From NCBI GenBank assembly GCA_038502055.1, contig JAXRKN010000038.1, positions 5,022,001-5,086,000 of the forward strand: 64,000 bases of DNA. Direction: 5' to 3'. Source of the DNA: Tanytarsus gracilentus. Taxonomy: Eukaryota; Arthropoda; Insecta; Diptera; Chironomidae. Shown one piece after another: positions 49,607 through 61,127 of this stretch (its first letter is position 1; every line of letters starts with the position of its first letter). A program made the translations under genes and the position numbers. The notes below the pieces were generated by a model that saw only the letters and a list, made by a program, of their open reading frames with translations, was not told where the DNA came from and ran no database searches.

Positions 49607-52000
49607 ATGTTTAGTCCAAAAATGATAATGTCGAGACGAGTGAATCTGATAGGCATATGCACAATTGCTCTTTCCTTCTGTGTTCTTCTATTTTTCGCGA
49701 CCAAAAACTCAAATTATTACGATGAGTACGCGAGAAAAGAGAACATTAACCCACTTCGCAATAACAATAAGTATAAAAGCAGCAACTACTATTACTCGAT
49801 GGAAACTCAGCAACAACAGCAGGTCACACAAAATCTCTCTGTAACAATAGACGATGTTCTCAACTATCAGAGGCAGCAACTTGCTGAAGAAATGCAATAT
49901 TATGAATATCCAAATGGCCGCTTTGGAATCGAGGCGAAAAGCCTTCGCGACCTCACACCAGAGACAAATGGAACTCCAATGCGAAGCGTTATAATTTCGA
50001 CATGGCGAAGTGGCAGCACATTTCTAGGCGAAATTTTAAATAGTTTACCGGGCAATTTTTATCACTACGAGCCTCTCTTGACCTACGATATTGTTCAAAT
50101 ACGTGGTCCACCGCACGACAAGAGTGCTATTAAGAACTTAAAGAAACTGCTTCGATGTAATTACACAAACATGCAAGAGTATCTCGAGTTTGGACAAAAT
50201 CATAACTATTTGTTCACCCATAATACACGCTTGTGGAATCAATGTCATTTGTTTCCAAACTTTTGCTATCAACCCAAGTTCCTTGAGCCTTTTTGCAAGC
50301 TGTTTCCATTGCAAAGTATGAAAGTAGTGAGACTGAGATTAAAACTCGCAGCACGTTTGCTGGAGGATACGAGGTATTTATCATATATACAGTTTATATA
50401 AAACTAGAGTTTCTCAAATGCCCGGGTAATGAGATTTTGTCCTACCCGGGTAAAAAAATTTACTACCCGGGTAGCCCGGGCATGCCCGGGTAAGAATTTT
50501 TTTAAAAAAGTATACCTATTTTTACTCAAATTTTCGGCTAATCTTTACATAGAGCATTTTTAGTAACAGAAATAAAAGTTTTTTAAACAGAAAATGAAAA
50601 GATTAAAAGAAATATAAAAAGTTTAATGGAAATAGTTCTTAAGGAACATTACACAGTGAAGGTCTGACATTCGAGTTCTAGCCTTTGTTACAATATCTCC
50701 AGCCTCTAAAAATGCCCTCTATGAAGAAACTGATGTTGCCTGAATCGTTAGTAAAGCTTTAAACAATCGGTCCAAAATTGGAGATCTTTGTTTGAGTCTT
50801 CTCATGTCATCTCATGGCTATTTTTTTGTTGCACTTGCACTTGATGTTTCAAAATACTTTTTTGAATTAAAAAATTTCACAAACGAATCTAAATTTATAA
50901 AGGTAAACTACCTTCTTAAGTCATGTAGTTTTGATAAGTGATAAAATTCATTGTAAACAAAACATTTTCAGGTATTGGTTTACACAAAACTTATAAAAAG
51001 CAGTTATGGAGGAAGATTTTTTCAAAAAAAATTAAGAAAATTTTCTTCGAATTTTTTAATTTTTACCCGGGTAAGGGTAGAGCAATTTTCCGGGTATACC
51101 CGGGTAGTAAAATTGACGGGCATACCCGGGTATACCCGTACCCGGGTTAACCGTGAGAAACTCTATATAAAACATTCCCTTTACCAACCCATCACAGCAG
51201 CTACTTGATATATTAGCATATAAATTTATATATGCTTTGACTATGTGCACATTTTCCAAGCTCTATTTTGTTTTACCTTCTCCTAAATCGATTTTATTTT
51301 TTGTGTATGAACGAATTATGCAACATAATTTTTTGCTTCTTCTTCTCTCCCTGTCTATAATATAGTCTAAATGTGCGAATAGTTTTATTAATTCGTGATC
51401 CAAGAGGCTTTCTGCAGTCTCGAAAACATAGGGTCTGGTGTCCTGGCAATGCCGACTGTAAGTTTGAGATCTCTCACTACTTGTGAATTAACCTCTAATT
51501 AAACTTCTCGTACATAGGTGATAATCCCAATGTTGTTTGCAAAGATTTAATTTCTGATTACAAAGCAGCTGTGAAGCTGTCTAAAAAGTATCCAATGACT
51601 TTTAAGTGAGTTTCTTCTTTATAATCATAATTGCAAAATCCTAAATTTATTTTTAACCTCCTGCAGAGCTGTGCGTTATGAGGATCTTTCGTTATCGCCT
51701 TACGATGTCACCCAAGACGTTCTTCAATTCTATGGATTAGCATTTGATGATCGAGTTTCAGAGTTCCTTGATACACACACGAAGCAAAATGTGGGCGGTG
51801 TTAGCTCAACATTTCGCGATTCTAAATCTGCACCATTTCATTGGGCGAAAGAATTACCTTACAGTGAAGTTAAGTACATTCAAGATAGTTGTAAAGAAGC
51901 GTTACGTTTATGGGGCTACAAGGAAGCGGCAAATGCCAGTGAAATGGCCAATAATTTCAATCCACTATTACCATTTCCCGACTTCGACAACAGCAATTGA
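49607..52000 (+). CDS. Golgi carbohydrate sulfotransferase (CHST1-7-like)
   Basis: Transfers sulfate from PAPS to a sugar in the Golgi lumen. Exons 49607-50373, 51366-51457, 51518-51605 and 51667-52000 (1,281 bases, 426 residues); phases agree. Type II membrane topology: a short basic cytoplasmic tail (MIMSRR) and one membrane anchor at about residues 12-32. The 5'-phosphosulfate-binding loop is STWRSGSTFLGE (RSGSTF at 134-139). The 3'-phosphate-binding motif is IVLLIRDPRGFLQSRK (about 261-276). VRYEDLSLSP and FLDTHTK near the C terminus also fit the family. It resembles the GlcNAc/Gal-6-O-sulfotransferase group; the acceptor sugar cannot be told. The in-frame start is ATG 49607, because an upstream ATG at 49582 runs into a stop. 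Intron 1 (992 bp) holds a hAT-type element. Confidence 0.92.
50405..51165. mobile_element. Non-autonomous hAT-superfamily element in sulfotransferase intron 1
   Basis: A 761-bp element with terminal inverted repeats TAGAGTTTCTCA (50405-50416) and TGAGAAACTCTA (51154-51165), flanked by an exact 8-bp target-site duplication TATAAAAC (50397-50404 and 51166-51173). TIR start and TSD length are those of hAT transposons. Subterminal regions hold many ACCCGGGTA motifs in both orientations, probably transposase-binding or hairpin-forming sites. The middle has a transposase fossil on the minus strand. Confidence 0.9.
50662..50739 (-). pseudogene. hAT transposase C-terminal dimerisation fragment (broken)
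   Basis: Read on the minus strand, the fragment gives ATSVSS, stop, RAF-LEAG-DIVTKARTRMS. This aligns with the conserved hAT dimerisation segment (ATSVSSERAF...AG.IVT..R.R). The Glu codon of the motif is replaced by TAG, and the rest of the transposase is missing, so the copy is non-autonomous. Confidence 0.75.
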
Positions 52001-55000
52001 ATGTTGTCGCAATAATAACTTTTTTTAACGTTCAATCGCCTCTTTTTCCATCACAAAATGGAATTAAAACATGAAACAGAAGTGACGTATTTAAATTTAT
52101 ATTTTTAAAAAAAAATGTTATCAGTGGTGCTAAATGTCGAATTAAACGTTTTTTTATTCACCCAAAAAAAAGATACTGATATAAAACGCAACTCACGAGT
52201 GACCTCAAGAGTAAATACGACACAAAAGAGAAAGTGAGCTAAAAGAGTAGAAAAAATGAATCTGTGATTGAACTCATAAAAAAAACTTTATTCATCTCTC
52301 CGCTTTAATGCAAAAAACAGCAATAGCGGCACACGAATTTGCCAGAAAGATCAGAAATCGTTGTAATGAGTAGCCGAGAAATCTAGGTGAATGAATGAAA
52401 AAAAAACCGTAAGAATAGCATAGACATTTTTCTCATCTTTTGCAAGCTTCAAATTTATACGTACTCACTACGTAATTTGATTTAATTTTGAATTCTTTAA
52501 TTAAATGTTCAAGAGTTTTTTTTCCACCGCCAGCGGCATTTTCTGTTTTGATAAAATTGAAACAAAGACTTTTTATGATTATAATAATTTATGTTTGCAA
52601 AAAAAATTAAGATCTAAGTGCGACAAAGCAATTGCATTTTTAAAGGGGGAGTTAAATTTTTCATAAAGCTCTAAAAAATTAGTGTTGTGAATCATAAAAA
52701 AATGTGAAATTAATTTTTAACACTTGGCAATTTGCAAACGATCCTCAATAATACTTTTTTGGTGTCTTTTTAATATTTATGACGCGCCTTGGGTAGATTA
52801 TTATCATGCGTTCAATTACTCTGCATTTAGCATTGAATTTAAAAATATTTCTTTACGCCGCTGCCGATTTCTTCGAGTGTGTAATATCTTTTCGGATCGC
52901 GTGAATGAAATACATTTTTTTCGATGGTGCTGAATAATAATGGCACACACGAAGACGAGCTGGTTGTCGTAGGTGACATGCCAGTTTTGAGGGAGACACA
53001 AACAGTAATTTTAACTTTTCCATCTAATATTCTACAAACTCAACTCCATCGAGCGCTCGTTATGTATGCACACATATGTGTGACCGGCTCACAGAAATAA
53101 AATAATAAAAGCTAGTCGTCAAATTAATGGGTGACATGACTGCGTGCGCTCAAATAAACGTCAACACAAATATATACGATAATCAAAATTATTACGGAGA
53201 GTTAGAAAATCGAAATCAAAAAAATTCTTATTGTCCCATTAACTGTATGAAGGAAATCTTAATGGAATTGAATGTTGATAAAAAAAGAGCACAATATAAA
53301 TTTTTGATGAATATATTAAAGAGAGAAGGCAAATTTTTCCCACTTTTATTCAGAATGACAAAGATTATTTTTGGACACGATATCGCGTGTGTGATTGAAT
53401 ATCAAATAAAACATATTGGAAGAGAAATAATAAACATTAATGATATTTCTGTAATCGATCAATTAAATGTTTGCTCCCATGCAAAGAGAAAAGTCACTGA
53501 ACAAAAAAAATGTCTATAGAGACTTTTTTTATTCCCTTAACCGAACGACACAGCAATAATAATTAGATATTACCACAATAGTATAATGAAATAATTGTTG
53601 TAGACTTTTTTTAGACATATCAGACGACATGCTGCTCACTTACACATTAAAGCATTCGAGAGAACAAATTCTTATACAATAAAATACAGACACATGCTTC
53701 ATTCCGCATCAAGTTCTTGTACATAAAAAATCCCGTTTAATATTTCACTATAAAATTCATTGCGTACATGAACACATCTATGTGTCTTTACGATTTCCAT
53801 CGCACATCATCATAATTTATAGCATCCGAAAAAAAATTATGGTTGCTGCTGTTATAAATTTTATACCAAAATGATAATGAGGAAAACAATGAAGGGAAAT
53901 ACAATTAAAAGCCGACAAGAACTTGCTCCAATGAACTGAACAATGGCGATTGCACTCTGAAGCACTTGCATTGTGATTTTTAAATGCAAAAAAAAAAATT
54001 CTAAAGGGTGGCGACATGTGAATCTAGGAAAGTTTACCATGCCATCAGAGCTTTTGGAGAGAAAACTTTAGTGACAGCTAATAAAATAATTCCGCATAAA
54101 AACAACTTAATTTTTATCTTTTGAAAAGATAAAGCAAAAGATTGCATCTCAATGTCACCACCTTATATGCGATAAGCATGTAAACATGAATAAAAATTTA
54201 GAAAAAAGTTCTGAGTCGCTTTTATTTTGATATCAGAGAATTTCATGCAAGCAAAACATTTTAATTTTTTAAACTGAAAAATTTCACGCGATTCAAAAAT
54301 TATAAGTAAATTTTTATGTAACACATGATGGCATTGCTCGCTTTATACTCGTCTATGTTCGACTTAGAGTTCGCATAATTTTTACGGAGCATCGACCCAA
54401 TTATTCTTGTTTCCCCTGTTTTCTGTGTCATTGCAATGAAGAATTTTAATTCTGTTACAAAGAAAGCAGTTACAGGCATGAGTTTGCTCGATTTCATGAT
54501 CGCTTCCGAAAAAAAAAGAGCAGCAAAGCATTTAAAGAGGAAATTTTTTCATTGACTTTAGCAATTTAGAAAATGCTCAAAGAAATTTCCTATCACATTA
54601 TTTACTTCCTTTGGAGATATTTTTTTGTGTGTGCCGTGATATCGCGAAAAAGATCAGCGAGAGAGTCAAGCGAACGCAAAATAAAATTAATTAAATCAAC
54701 ATTTTGCTCTTCTTTTTATTTTTTTTGTCTCCCATAATGAAAAGCAAACTCGAGTTTCATGTGTAAGCGCACAGAATATGAAATCATTGTTTAGCTTACT
54801 ATATACGTAATTTATATGAGAGTAAATGTTCAAAACAAAGCAACGCGACAACAGTTGGTAAATTTTGAGAAATTTATTGCCTCAATGGGACTTTCGTGCT
54901 CAAAAATTATCAAGTTTTGATACCAAATTGAGAGGCGAATTATTCAAATGGGCGAAAGGAGAAAAATTAAAAATTCAAAAGTCATTTTGGAGTTTTGTAA

Positions 55001-57402
55001 ATTAAAAAAACACATTTTAATGGCCATCGGCAGTGGCAAATATGTTTTATCGTGACAAGAACATTAATAATATTTTGTCACTTTTTAAAAGTTGTCAAAA
55101 AATTCGAATTTAACATTTGATATTAAATTTTACTTAATTTTTCTCCAAAAAAAATTATTTTAACGAAAATATCCAGGAATACAAAAAGCCTCGAACTAAG
55201 TCAATGATCAAAAAACTTCGGTTAACATTTTATGATGGTAAAAAAATCTTGAATTTATTGTACACCAAAAAGTAATTATGACGAACTGCTACATAAATAA
55301 AATTTGATTCTAGAGCAACCGTAGTAATTTATATATAAACGAAACAGTTAGATTACGATGCGATGAAGAGGAAAAAAATTCCTAGGAGTTATCGAAAGCT
55401 TTGTTTTATGTTTTATCGTCTTTAATTACTGCATATGGAGTGTACATTTACAGATAACTAGCTTTATATGACTACGTACTTCCAACCTAAGTTAGCGTTA
55501 TTTTATCCTCGTCTAATTCACGAACTCTAATTTTTACAGTTAGACATGCTGCGAAAAATTTTATTTAATAAAAGTACCTAGAACAACAACAATAGGTGAC
55601 TCTTTCGCGTGTTGAAATGAATGTTAAGCGTCTTTTAAGTACACACAAATGTATTCTCACTCACATTAAAATAAAATAGCATGCATGTATACACATAAAC
55701 TCTAATGAATATCCATTAAGAAAAATCTCATTTAGATGCATTTTATTTTCCTCCTTACTCTCGAAAAACAATATCGATCGAATTATGTTTAAGTTTATAA
55801 AAGGCAAGAGATCTTTTAATTGTTTTATTTTAAGTGAAAATACAAATGTAGACTTGGATTTTCGCACAAAAGAATTAAAAAAACTTTGCGAGAAAATTCA
55901 AATGTCCGCACCTGAAAAAATTACCTTTACTTATTTGAATGTTGCTGAATTTTTATGTTTTTGTTCATAAATAGAAATGAAAAGAATATAATTATATACA
56001 AAATAGATGTGACTCATTTAATAAATTATTTATTTGTAGAATTGAGTTCTCTTTTATTCACTTTTTCCTTTATAGTGTGCACCAACAAAACTAACTTCCC
56101 CTCAGCACGTGGGGTCAAAAGAACTTTCAACTTTCATTTCTTTTCTCTTCTTCTTCCTTCTAGCGTTTAAAAGAATAAAAAGTTATTAGCAAATTAGTGC
56201 CTTTTCTTGTACATATTATTCGTATGCTAGATAATTCTCATGAATTTTTTTTCGACTCTCTTCAAATTAAATCAATTCTATTGGATTTTTGTATTTTTGT
56301 GTTCAAGTGCTTCGAAATAAAGATGATTCATGCAGCAAGTGTTTTTTTGGTATTAATAAATCAATGACGATTATACTCGCTTAATTTTTTTACAGATAAT
56401 TGCTAATATGTGTGATATTGAAAATATGGTAATTGGATTAGGTTGCCGATTTTCATTTTATTAAATTTTGTTCATGCTTCAATTTCACGTTTAAGATGAG
56501 TATAAAATTTATATCGAAGTTTGTCATTTTTAAAATTTTCGTTTCATTCTAAGAACTTTAGATAGTTTTAGAAATTTCATGACTTTTTTATTCTGAAAAT
56601 TAAATTTTAATTAGAGGTTTTATCAAACAATTTGAAATTCATGTGAAATTTTTCTTTTTAATTTTTTAACGGATGCGGAAATTTTGAATTTGTGTCGAAA
56701 AAATGAAAGGGGTTGACCACAACATCCTATCATACGAAATTTGGATCAGCTTACAGCAGCTCAATAATTTTTAACGGACAATTTAAAAAATAAAAAAATT
56801 ATATCTTTTTATCTAATTTTAAAAAAATTTAAATTTAAAGTCATTCTCAAACTTTTCGATCGAATTTAAACAAACCATCTTGCCATCCCTTTTGAAGCGA
56901 AAAATTCGACTTTCGACAAGAGGTAAAACTAAATTTTTCCTTAATTTTATTTTCAAAATTGTGCTTGAATTAATTAATTTTGCAAGTTTATAAGCATTTA
57001 TAAGTGAAGTCTAGGTGATAATCTTTCAAAATAGAATCAAGTTAATTGCTAATAACAGCTACTAATCGTTAAAAATTGCGTAAAAATTTAAGAGAGTTAT
57101 CGATTGACATTCAAAAAGTTTTTTTTACATCACGTAGCCTTTGAGAAGAGAAATATTAAAAAGTATCGCGTGATAAGTTAACTAAATCTTAACTGTAATA
57201 ATTTAGTTCTAAAATAGTTTCACTTTCATAACTTGCGATAAAAATAATTGCGAAAAATTATTATGTAACTTTGATCCGTAGAAAGCACACAAAAAATCCA
57301 AAGAACCTAAAAAGTTTGCACTTAGATAACAAAAGTTTTGACGAAAGATTTTTCTCTTTTCAGAAATTTTTAGGCTTGTAAGAAAAAAGGACATTCAAAA
57401 AA
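52001..57402. other. Intergenic region
   Basis: 5.4 kb of AT-rich sequence between the sulfotransferase and COX4 genes. Apart from one anonymous frame (53127-53519) I see no gene. There are simple AT tracts and short open frames without family features. Confidence 0.4.
53127..53519 (+). CDS. Hypothetical 130-residue open frame
   Basis: ATG-initiated frame of 130 codons with balanced composition (six Cys, many Lys/Ile/Asn), no signal peptide, no membrane segment and no motif I recognise. The middle (MKEILMELNVDKKRAQYKFL) could form a helix. It stands alone in a non-coding region. It could be a species-specific gene, a decayed exon or chance, and chance is quite likely in DNA this AT-rich. Confidence 0.2.
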   Translation: MGDMTACAQINVNTNIYDNQNYYGELENRNQKNSYCPINCMKEILMELNVDKKRAQYKFLMNILKREGKFFPLLFRMTKIIFGHDIACVIEYQIKHIGREIININDISVIDQLNVCSHAKRKVTEQKKCL

Positions 57403-58084
57403 ATGGCAAGTCGAATGATCGCACTCGCTTTTCGTCAGCAGCCAGTTGCTGTTCAAATGATGATCATCCGTGCCGCAAGCTCTCATGGAGTTAATGCACA
57501 TCTTCAACAAAAATTGGAAAAGCTCGGTAACCGTGATGTCGTGGGCTACGGTATTAACGGCGAGTGGGTTTACCAAGACAGACCCGACTTCCCAATGCCA
57601 GCAATCCGCTTTAAGGAAAACACTTCAGATGTTATCGTAAGAGACTCAAAAAAACTAATATTTTCATTTGTGATTATAAAATTTCGTATTTTCAGGCCCT
57701 CCGAGAGAAGGAGAAGGGTGACTGGAAGAAGCTCTCAGTTCAAGAAAAGAAGGCACTCTATCGTGCGTCATTCTGTCAGACATTCGCCGAATTTAAGTAT
57801 CCAACTGGCGAATGGAAATTCCACATCGGAGCCATCTTGATTGTGGCTTCAATCGCCATATACATTTCATTGTGGATGGCTGCTTTCAGTAAGAACCTTT
57901 AAATTATTACAATTATATTGAAAAATATTAATCAAATCTTTTAATTTTAGTCTACGACAAAGATCCAGAATCTTTCGACGAGGCCCACCAAAAAGCTCAA
58001 CTCAAACGTATGCTTGACTTGGAGGTCAATCCAATTCATGGACTTTCATCCAAGTGGGATTATGAGAATAAGCGATGGAAGTAA
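57403..58084 (+). CDS. COX4: Cytochrome c oxidase subunit 4
   Basis: Nuclear-encoded subunit of respiratory complex IV in the inner mitochondrial membrane. Exons 57403-57636, 57696-57888 and 57951-58084 (561 bases, 186 residues), with introns of 59 and 62 bp; phases agree. An N-terminal basic leader (MASRMIALAFRQQ...) is a probable mitochondrial presequence. Family segments follow in order: GYGINGEWVYQDRPDFPMPAI, EKGDWKKLSVQEKKALYRASF, CQTFAE, GEWKFHIG, then one membrane helix (about residues 118-140), and the matrix/intermembrane tail ending in SSKWDYENKRWK, almost invariant in insects. Length is normal. Single-copy housekeeping gene expected. Confidence 0.97.
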
Positions 58085-58194
58085 ATTGAGTAACCTGTTC
58101 TTTCCGCTAAATTCAATAGAAAACTATTATTTTTAAAAAAAATTGTCCATGTTTCAATGTGAGGCAAAAAGTCAGTCACGAAAAAAGAGAGTTA

Positions 58195-58283
58195 AATAAA
58201 ATCAGCAAAATTCGAAACTGAGAAAAACTTTTTCAGAAAAAATGTCGTAGATTTGTTGAAGTAATCTGAAAAAAAGAAATAAA
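58195..58283 (+). promoter_or_regulatory. COX4 polyadenylation signals
   Basis: AATAAA occurs at 58195-58200 and 58278-58283, 110-200 bases after the stop codon and before the mobile element at 58469. Confidence 0.5.
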
Positions 58284-58468
58284 AACCTCTGTTAAAATTT
58301 AACTAAATTTTATTAATTTCAATATCACTTTCCGAATTTAAAGCTTTGTAATTGGTTGAAGAAAAATTAATTTTTGACATGATCATTTCACTTAAACTAT
58401 TGTTCAATTTGATTTCTAAAAAATTATTATTTAGATAAAATTTATCGACATTTTCATTTTTAAACTTA

Positions 58469-60111
58469 GGGTCCCTGTACATAATTTCTTAGTGACCATA
58501 ATTTCTTAGTAAAATTTCATATTGCGATAACTTTTTGTCTTCAAATCCAAATGCCTTACTTCAAGGGTTTAATCTGGGTGTTTTATCATTCTACACCATT
58601 GTCATAAAGGTTCGACAGAATTTTAAGGACGTTAAATGCCATAAAAGCTTTAAATAAGATTTTCCATACATCGATAGCCTTCGCATATTTCATTGATTTT
58701 CTTTAAGAAAATCACTTAATTATTTATGAATTAAATTTTTTTTGTGTCAATTAAATATCAAAGATTTAAATTATTAGTTTGATGTTCATCCAAAATGGTG
58801 CCGTATCCTTAAAAATGATCTTCTAAAGGTGCTCATAATTTCTTAGTTGATTTGCTCATAATTTCTTAGTAAATTTTGGTGAAGCAGTCTTTGGAATTTG
58901 ATGAAAAAAATTACTTGAATTGTCTATAAAAATTATTTTTGGGGTGTGAACATGCTGAAAATAATTTGAAAACAAGTATTTTAAGGTATTGCTGACAAAT
59001 ATGAAGGAAATTGGGTGTCATAGGCAACAAGCACTGTCTTGGAAGTGGAACTGTCATTTTTGATACAGGAACGTGCAGTAAGTGCTTATAGATAAGGTTG
59101 TGCAAGGTTCAATGAAAATTAAAAAAAATTAGTGCTGGAAGTAAGATCCAGCGGAACTAAGATCCAGCGCTGGACATGGACATGAGAACCAGTTTAACAT
59201 AAATTAACAATACAAAAAAATCTAATAAAATTAAAATTTTGGGAAGTGGAAGTGCTAAAGGCGATGCCAGCGGAACTAAGATCCAGTTCATCGGAAATGG
59301 ATATCAACGGAACTATAAGATTAAATATTTGCAATTATGAAATGAAATAACTAGGCAGGAACATGATCCAAATTGATTATTACTAACTTTAATCACGACT
59401 GAATAAGTCATTCCTGATGGTAAAAATTGATTGCTTAACTGGAAAGGCTTTTTGCCTAACTTAAACTTTCATTTTATTTCACCTTTTAATGCATTGATGC
59501 TTAAAAATGAGATGTTACTTTTTAAAGGAAATTTCTATCATATTGCTCGAACTTTTTTCAGCGTGTTGGACATAAAATTATTTCTGCCAGTGTTAATTTA
59601 TGACAAGAATCACAAGCTTCAAATGGCTTTTAAAATTATATATCAATTTCGATTAATCTTGTGGTCTTTTTAAGACTTTTGATTTAATTTACACATAAAA
59701 CTGGGATATTTTATGAAGTTTAAGCATATATCATGCTGCATGCTGATTTAACAACTCTGAAATATTTTTACTTAAAATCTTGATATATTTTCCAACAATT
59801 AAAATATGCATAACATGCCTTTTTGGTTATTGCTTCCAAGTCTAAAATTGATTTAACTTTCTACTAAGAAATTATGAGCAAATTTACTAAGAAATTATGG
59901 ACATCAACTAAGAAATTATGAGCAAGAAAAAACACCATTTTTAAGGATGAACGTGGCAACGCAAAATTTTGATAAAGGTCTTGAATTAAAGATAAACACA
60001 TTAGCTACACGAAAAATATATTTTTGTTGAATTTCATCAGTGCCATCAGTAGGAATTTGCAGTTTTAAATTTAATTTTCACGGTTTACTAAGAAATTATG
60101 TACAGGGACCC
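58469..60111. mobile_element. 1.6-kb TIR element with TA target-site duplication (Tc1/mariner-like ends)
   Basis: Perfect 25-bp terminal inverted repeats (58469-58493 and 60087-60111, outer end GGGTCCCTGTACATAATTTC) are flanked by TA on both sides (58467-58468 and 60112-60113). The motif ATAATTTCTTAGT recurs in the subterminal zones at both ends, mirror-oriented (near 58498, 58838, 58860, and 59865-59920), as expected of binding sites. Internal sequence has degenerate AAGATCCAGCG repeats near 59150-59300 and no recognisable transposase, so it looks non-autonomous. A TA duplication fits the Tc1/mariner superfamily; without a transposase the class is provisional. Confidence 0.85.
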
Positions 60112-60735
60112 TATTTCTTAATTTTGGTAAAACTTCAGTGAATATGATTGTTCCTAGAAGTATGAAAAACGTTCCCGTCCAGTGAAAGGAAGTAAAATTG
60201 TGACGGAAGTAAAAGATTGATAGCAAAAGTGAGAGAAATTTTCTTATGGTGATGACCATGGTCACTGTTAATGAGGTGCATTCGGTTGTGAGGATAAAAA
60301 CGCACGTGATACAAAGGTAATGAGCAAAGCCATTTATTACTATGTACAAAATTTGAACTCGAATTGAGATAAATTTCAAATCCAAAATTTCTGATTCCAG
60401 AGCAATTTCGAAATGATGAAAAATATTTTTGGACATTAGTAAAAATGCGGGCAGGGGAAGGACATTCGTGTAAAAAAGAGCTTCATACACATGTTTTCCT
60501 CGCTTTTTATATAGAGTCTCCTGATAGAGTCCCAGACGTGCTGAAATAAAGAGAGCCACAGAAAGCATTGTAACGCCAACGGTCCACCAAAAAAAATTAT
60601 CTTTTCCGTTCTGCGTGGATTTCTTTACATCCGTTCCCGAAGCTATTGTGCAGAGAAAAATTCCTACTGTGATCATGACCACAGACAAGTATTTCCATAC
60701 ATCATAAGACTTATCGAGAATGATTATCGTAAGAA
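60071..60735 (-). CDS. SLC35B4: SLC35B4-like nucleotide-sugar transporter, N terminus missing, transposon-derived C terminus
   Basis: UDP-xylose/UDP-GlcNAc transporter family of ER/Golgi membranes. One uninterrupted exon of about 221 codons. A pyrimidine-rich AG at 60736-60737 is a likely splice acceptor, so the ten or so codons open before it are probably intron. Recognisable parts: LTIIILDKSYDVWKYLSVVMITVGI, FFWWTVGVTMLSVALFISARLGLYQE, KKRGKHVYEALFYTNVLPLP, CVFILTTECTSLTVTMVITIRKFLSLL and HWTGTFFILLGTIIFTE. Compared with the roughly 330 residues of the family, the first 90-100 are absent, and no matching exon is seen on this strand up to 64000. The stop lies inside the transposon: the last 12 codons (after LPKLRNR) are read from its inverted repeat and adjoining DNA. 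It could be a functional gene with upstream exons outside the window, or a truncated pseudogene. Confidence 0.7.
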
Positions 60736-60788
60736 CTTTAAGCGGGTAAAAAGAGTTGAAATATTCAAATTTTTTATTCAATCAAAAA

Positions 60789-61127
60789 GGTTTATCGAGA
60801 AAGATTATGCGCCTTTAACGTGGGGAGGAAATGGTAATAGAAAAAAATATATTAATAAAATTTTAATAATTTTTTTTAAGGGCCTGTTTATAAATCTATA
60901 GTTTGTGTGGAAAAATTGAAGGTAAAAGTGAAAAAATACAAGCGAGTGGAAAAAAGTTTTTCAAGACGAGAACAAAGATTATGTTCTTAAAAAGTTAAAC
61001 GAAACGGGTGCTTACTTCCTTCACGTGTGGAATAAAATGCAAGATTTTGATAAAACAGTTTTTAAGCTTAAATATGACTCGAAATCTGCCTACATGCATC
61101 TGGCTAAAATATGTCAAATTTATGAAG
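60789..61127 (+). pseudogene. A4GALT-like glycosyltransferase fragment, copy 1 (broken)
   Basis: Matches the last two exons of copy 2 (62489-62922). The first piece (60789-60832, FIEKDYAPLTWGGNG) is followed by a donor GT, a short AT-rich intron and an acceptor near 60879. The second begins GPV and then loses roughly 80-100 bases before resuming at KDENKDYVLKKLNETGAYFL, which is nearly identical in DNA to copy 2. The end diverges after HLAKI. The DXD catalytic exon is absent, so this cannot be an active enzyme. It lies head-to-head with the SLC35B4-like exon. Confidence 0.8.

Noticed and set aside
50374..50401. Sulfotransferase frame continuing past 50373
   Set aside because: This is read-through into intron 1. 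The GT donor at 50374 and the acceptor at 51365 restore the family sequence (NVRIVLLIRDPRG).
57637..57840. COX4 frame read through to a Ser/Arg-rich end
   Set aside because: The reading crosses a 59-bp intron; splicing 57636 to 57696 gives the conserved COX4 sequence.
59431..59673. 80-codon plus-strand frame inside the TIR element
   Set aside because: No DDE motif or helix-turn-helix and no similarity to a transposase; too short to call coding.
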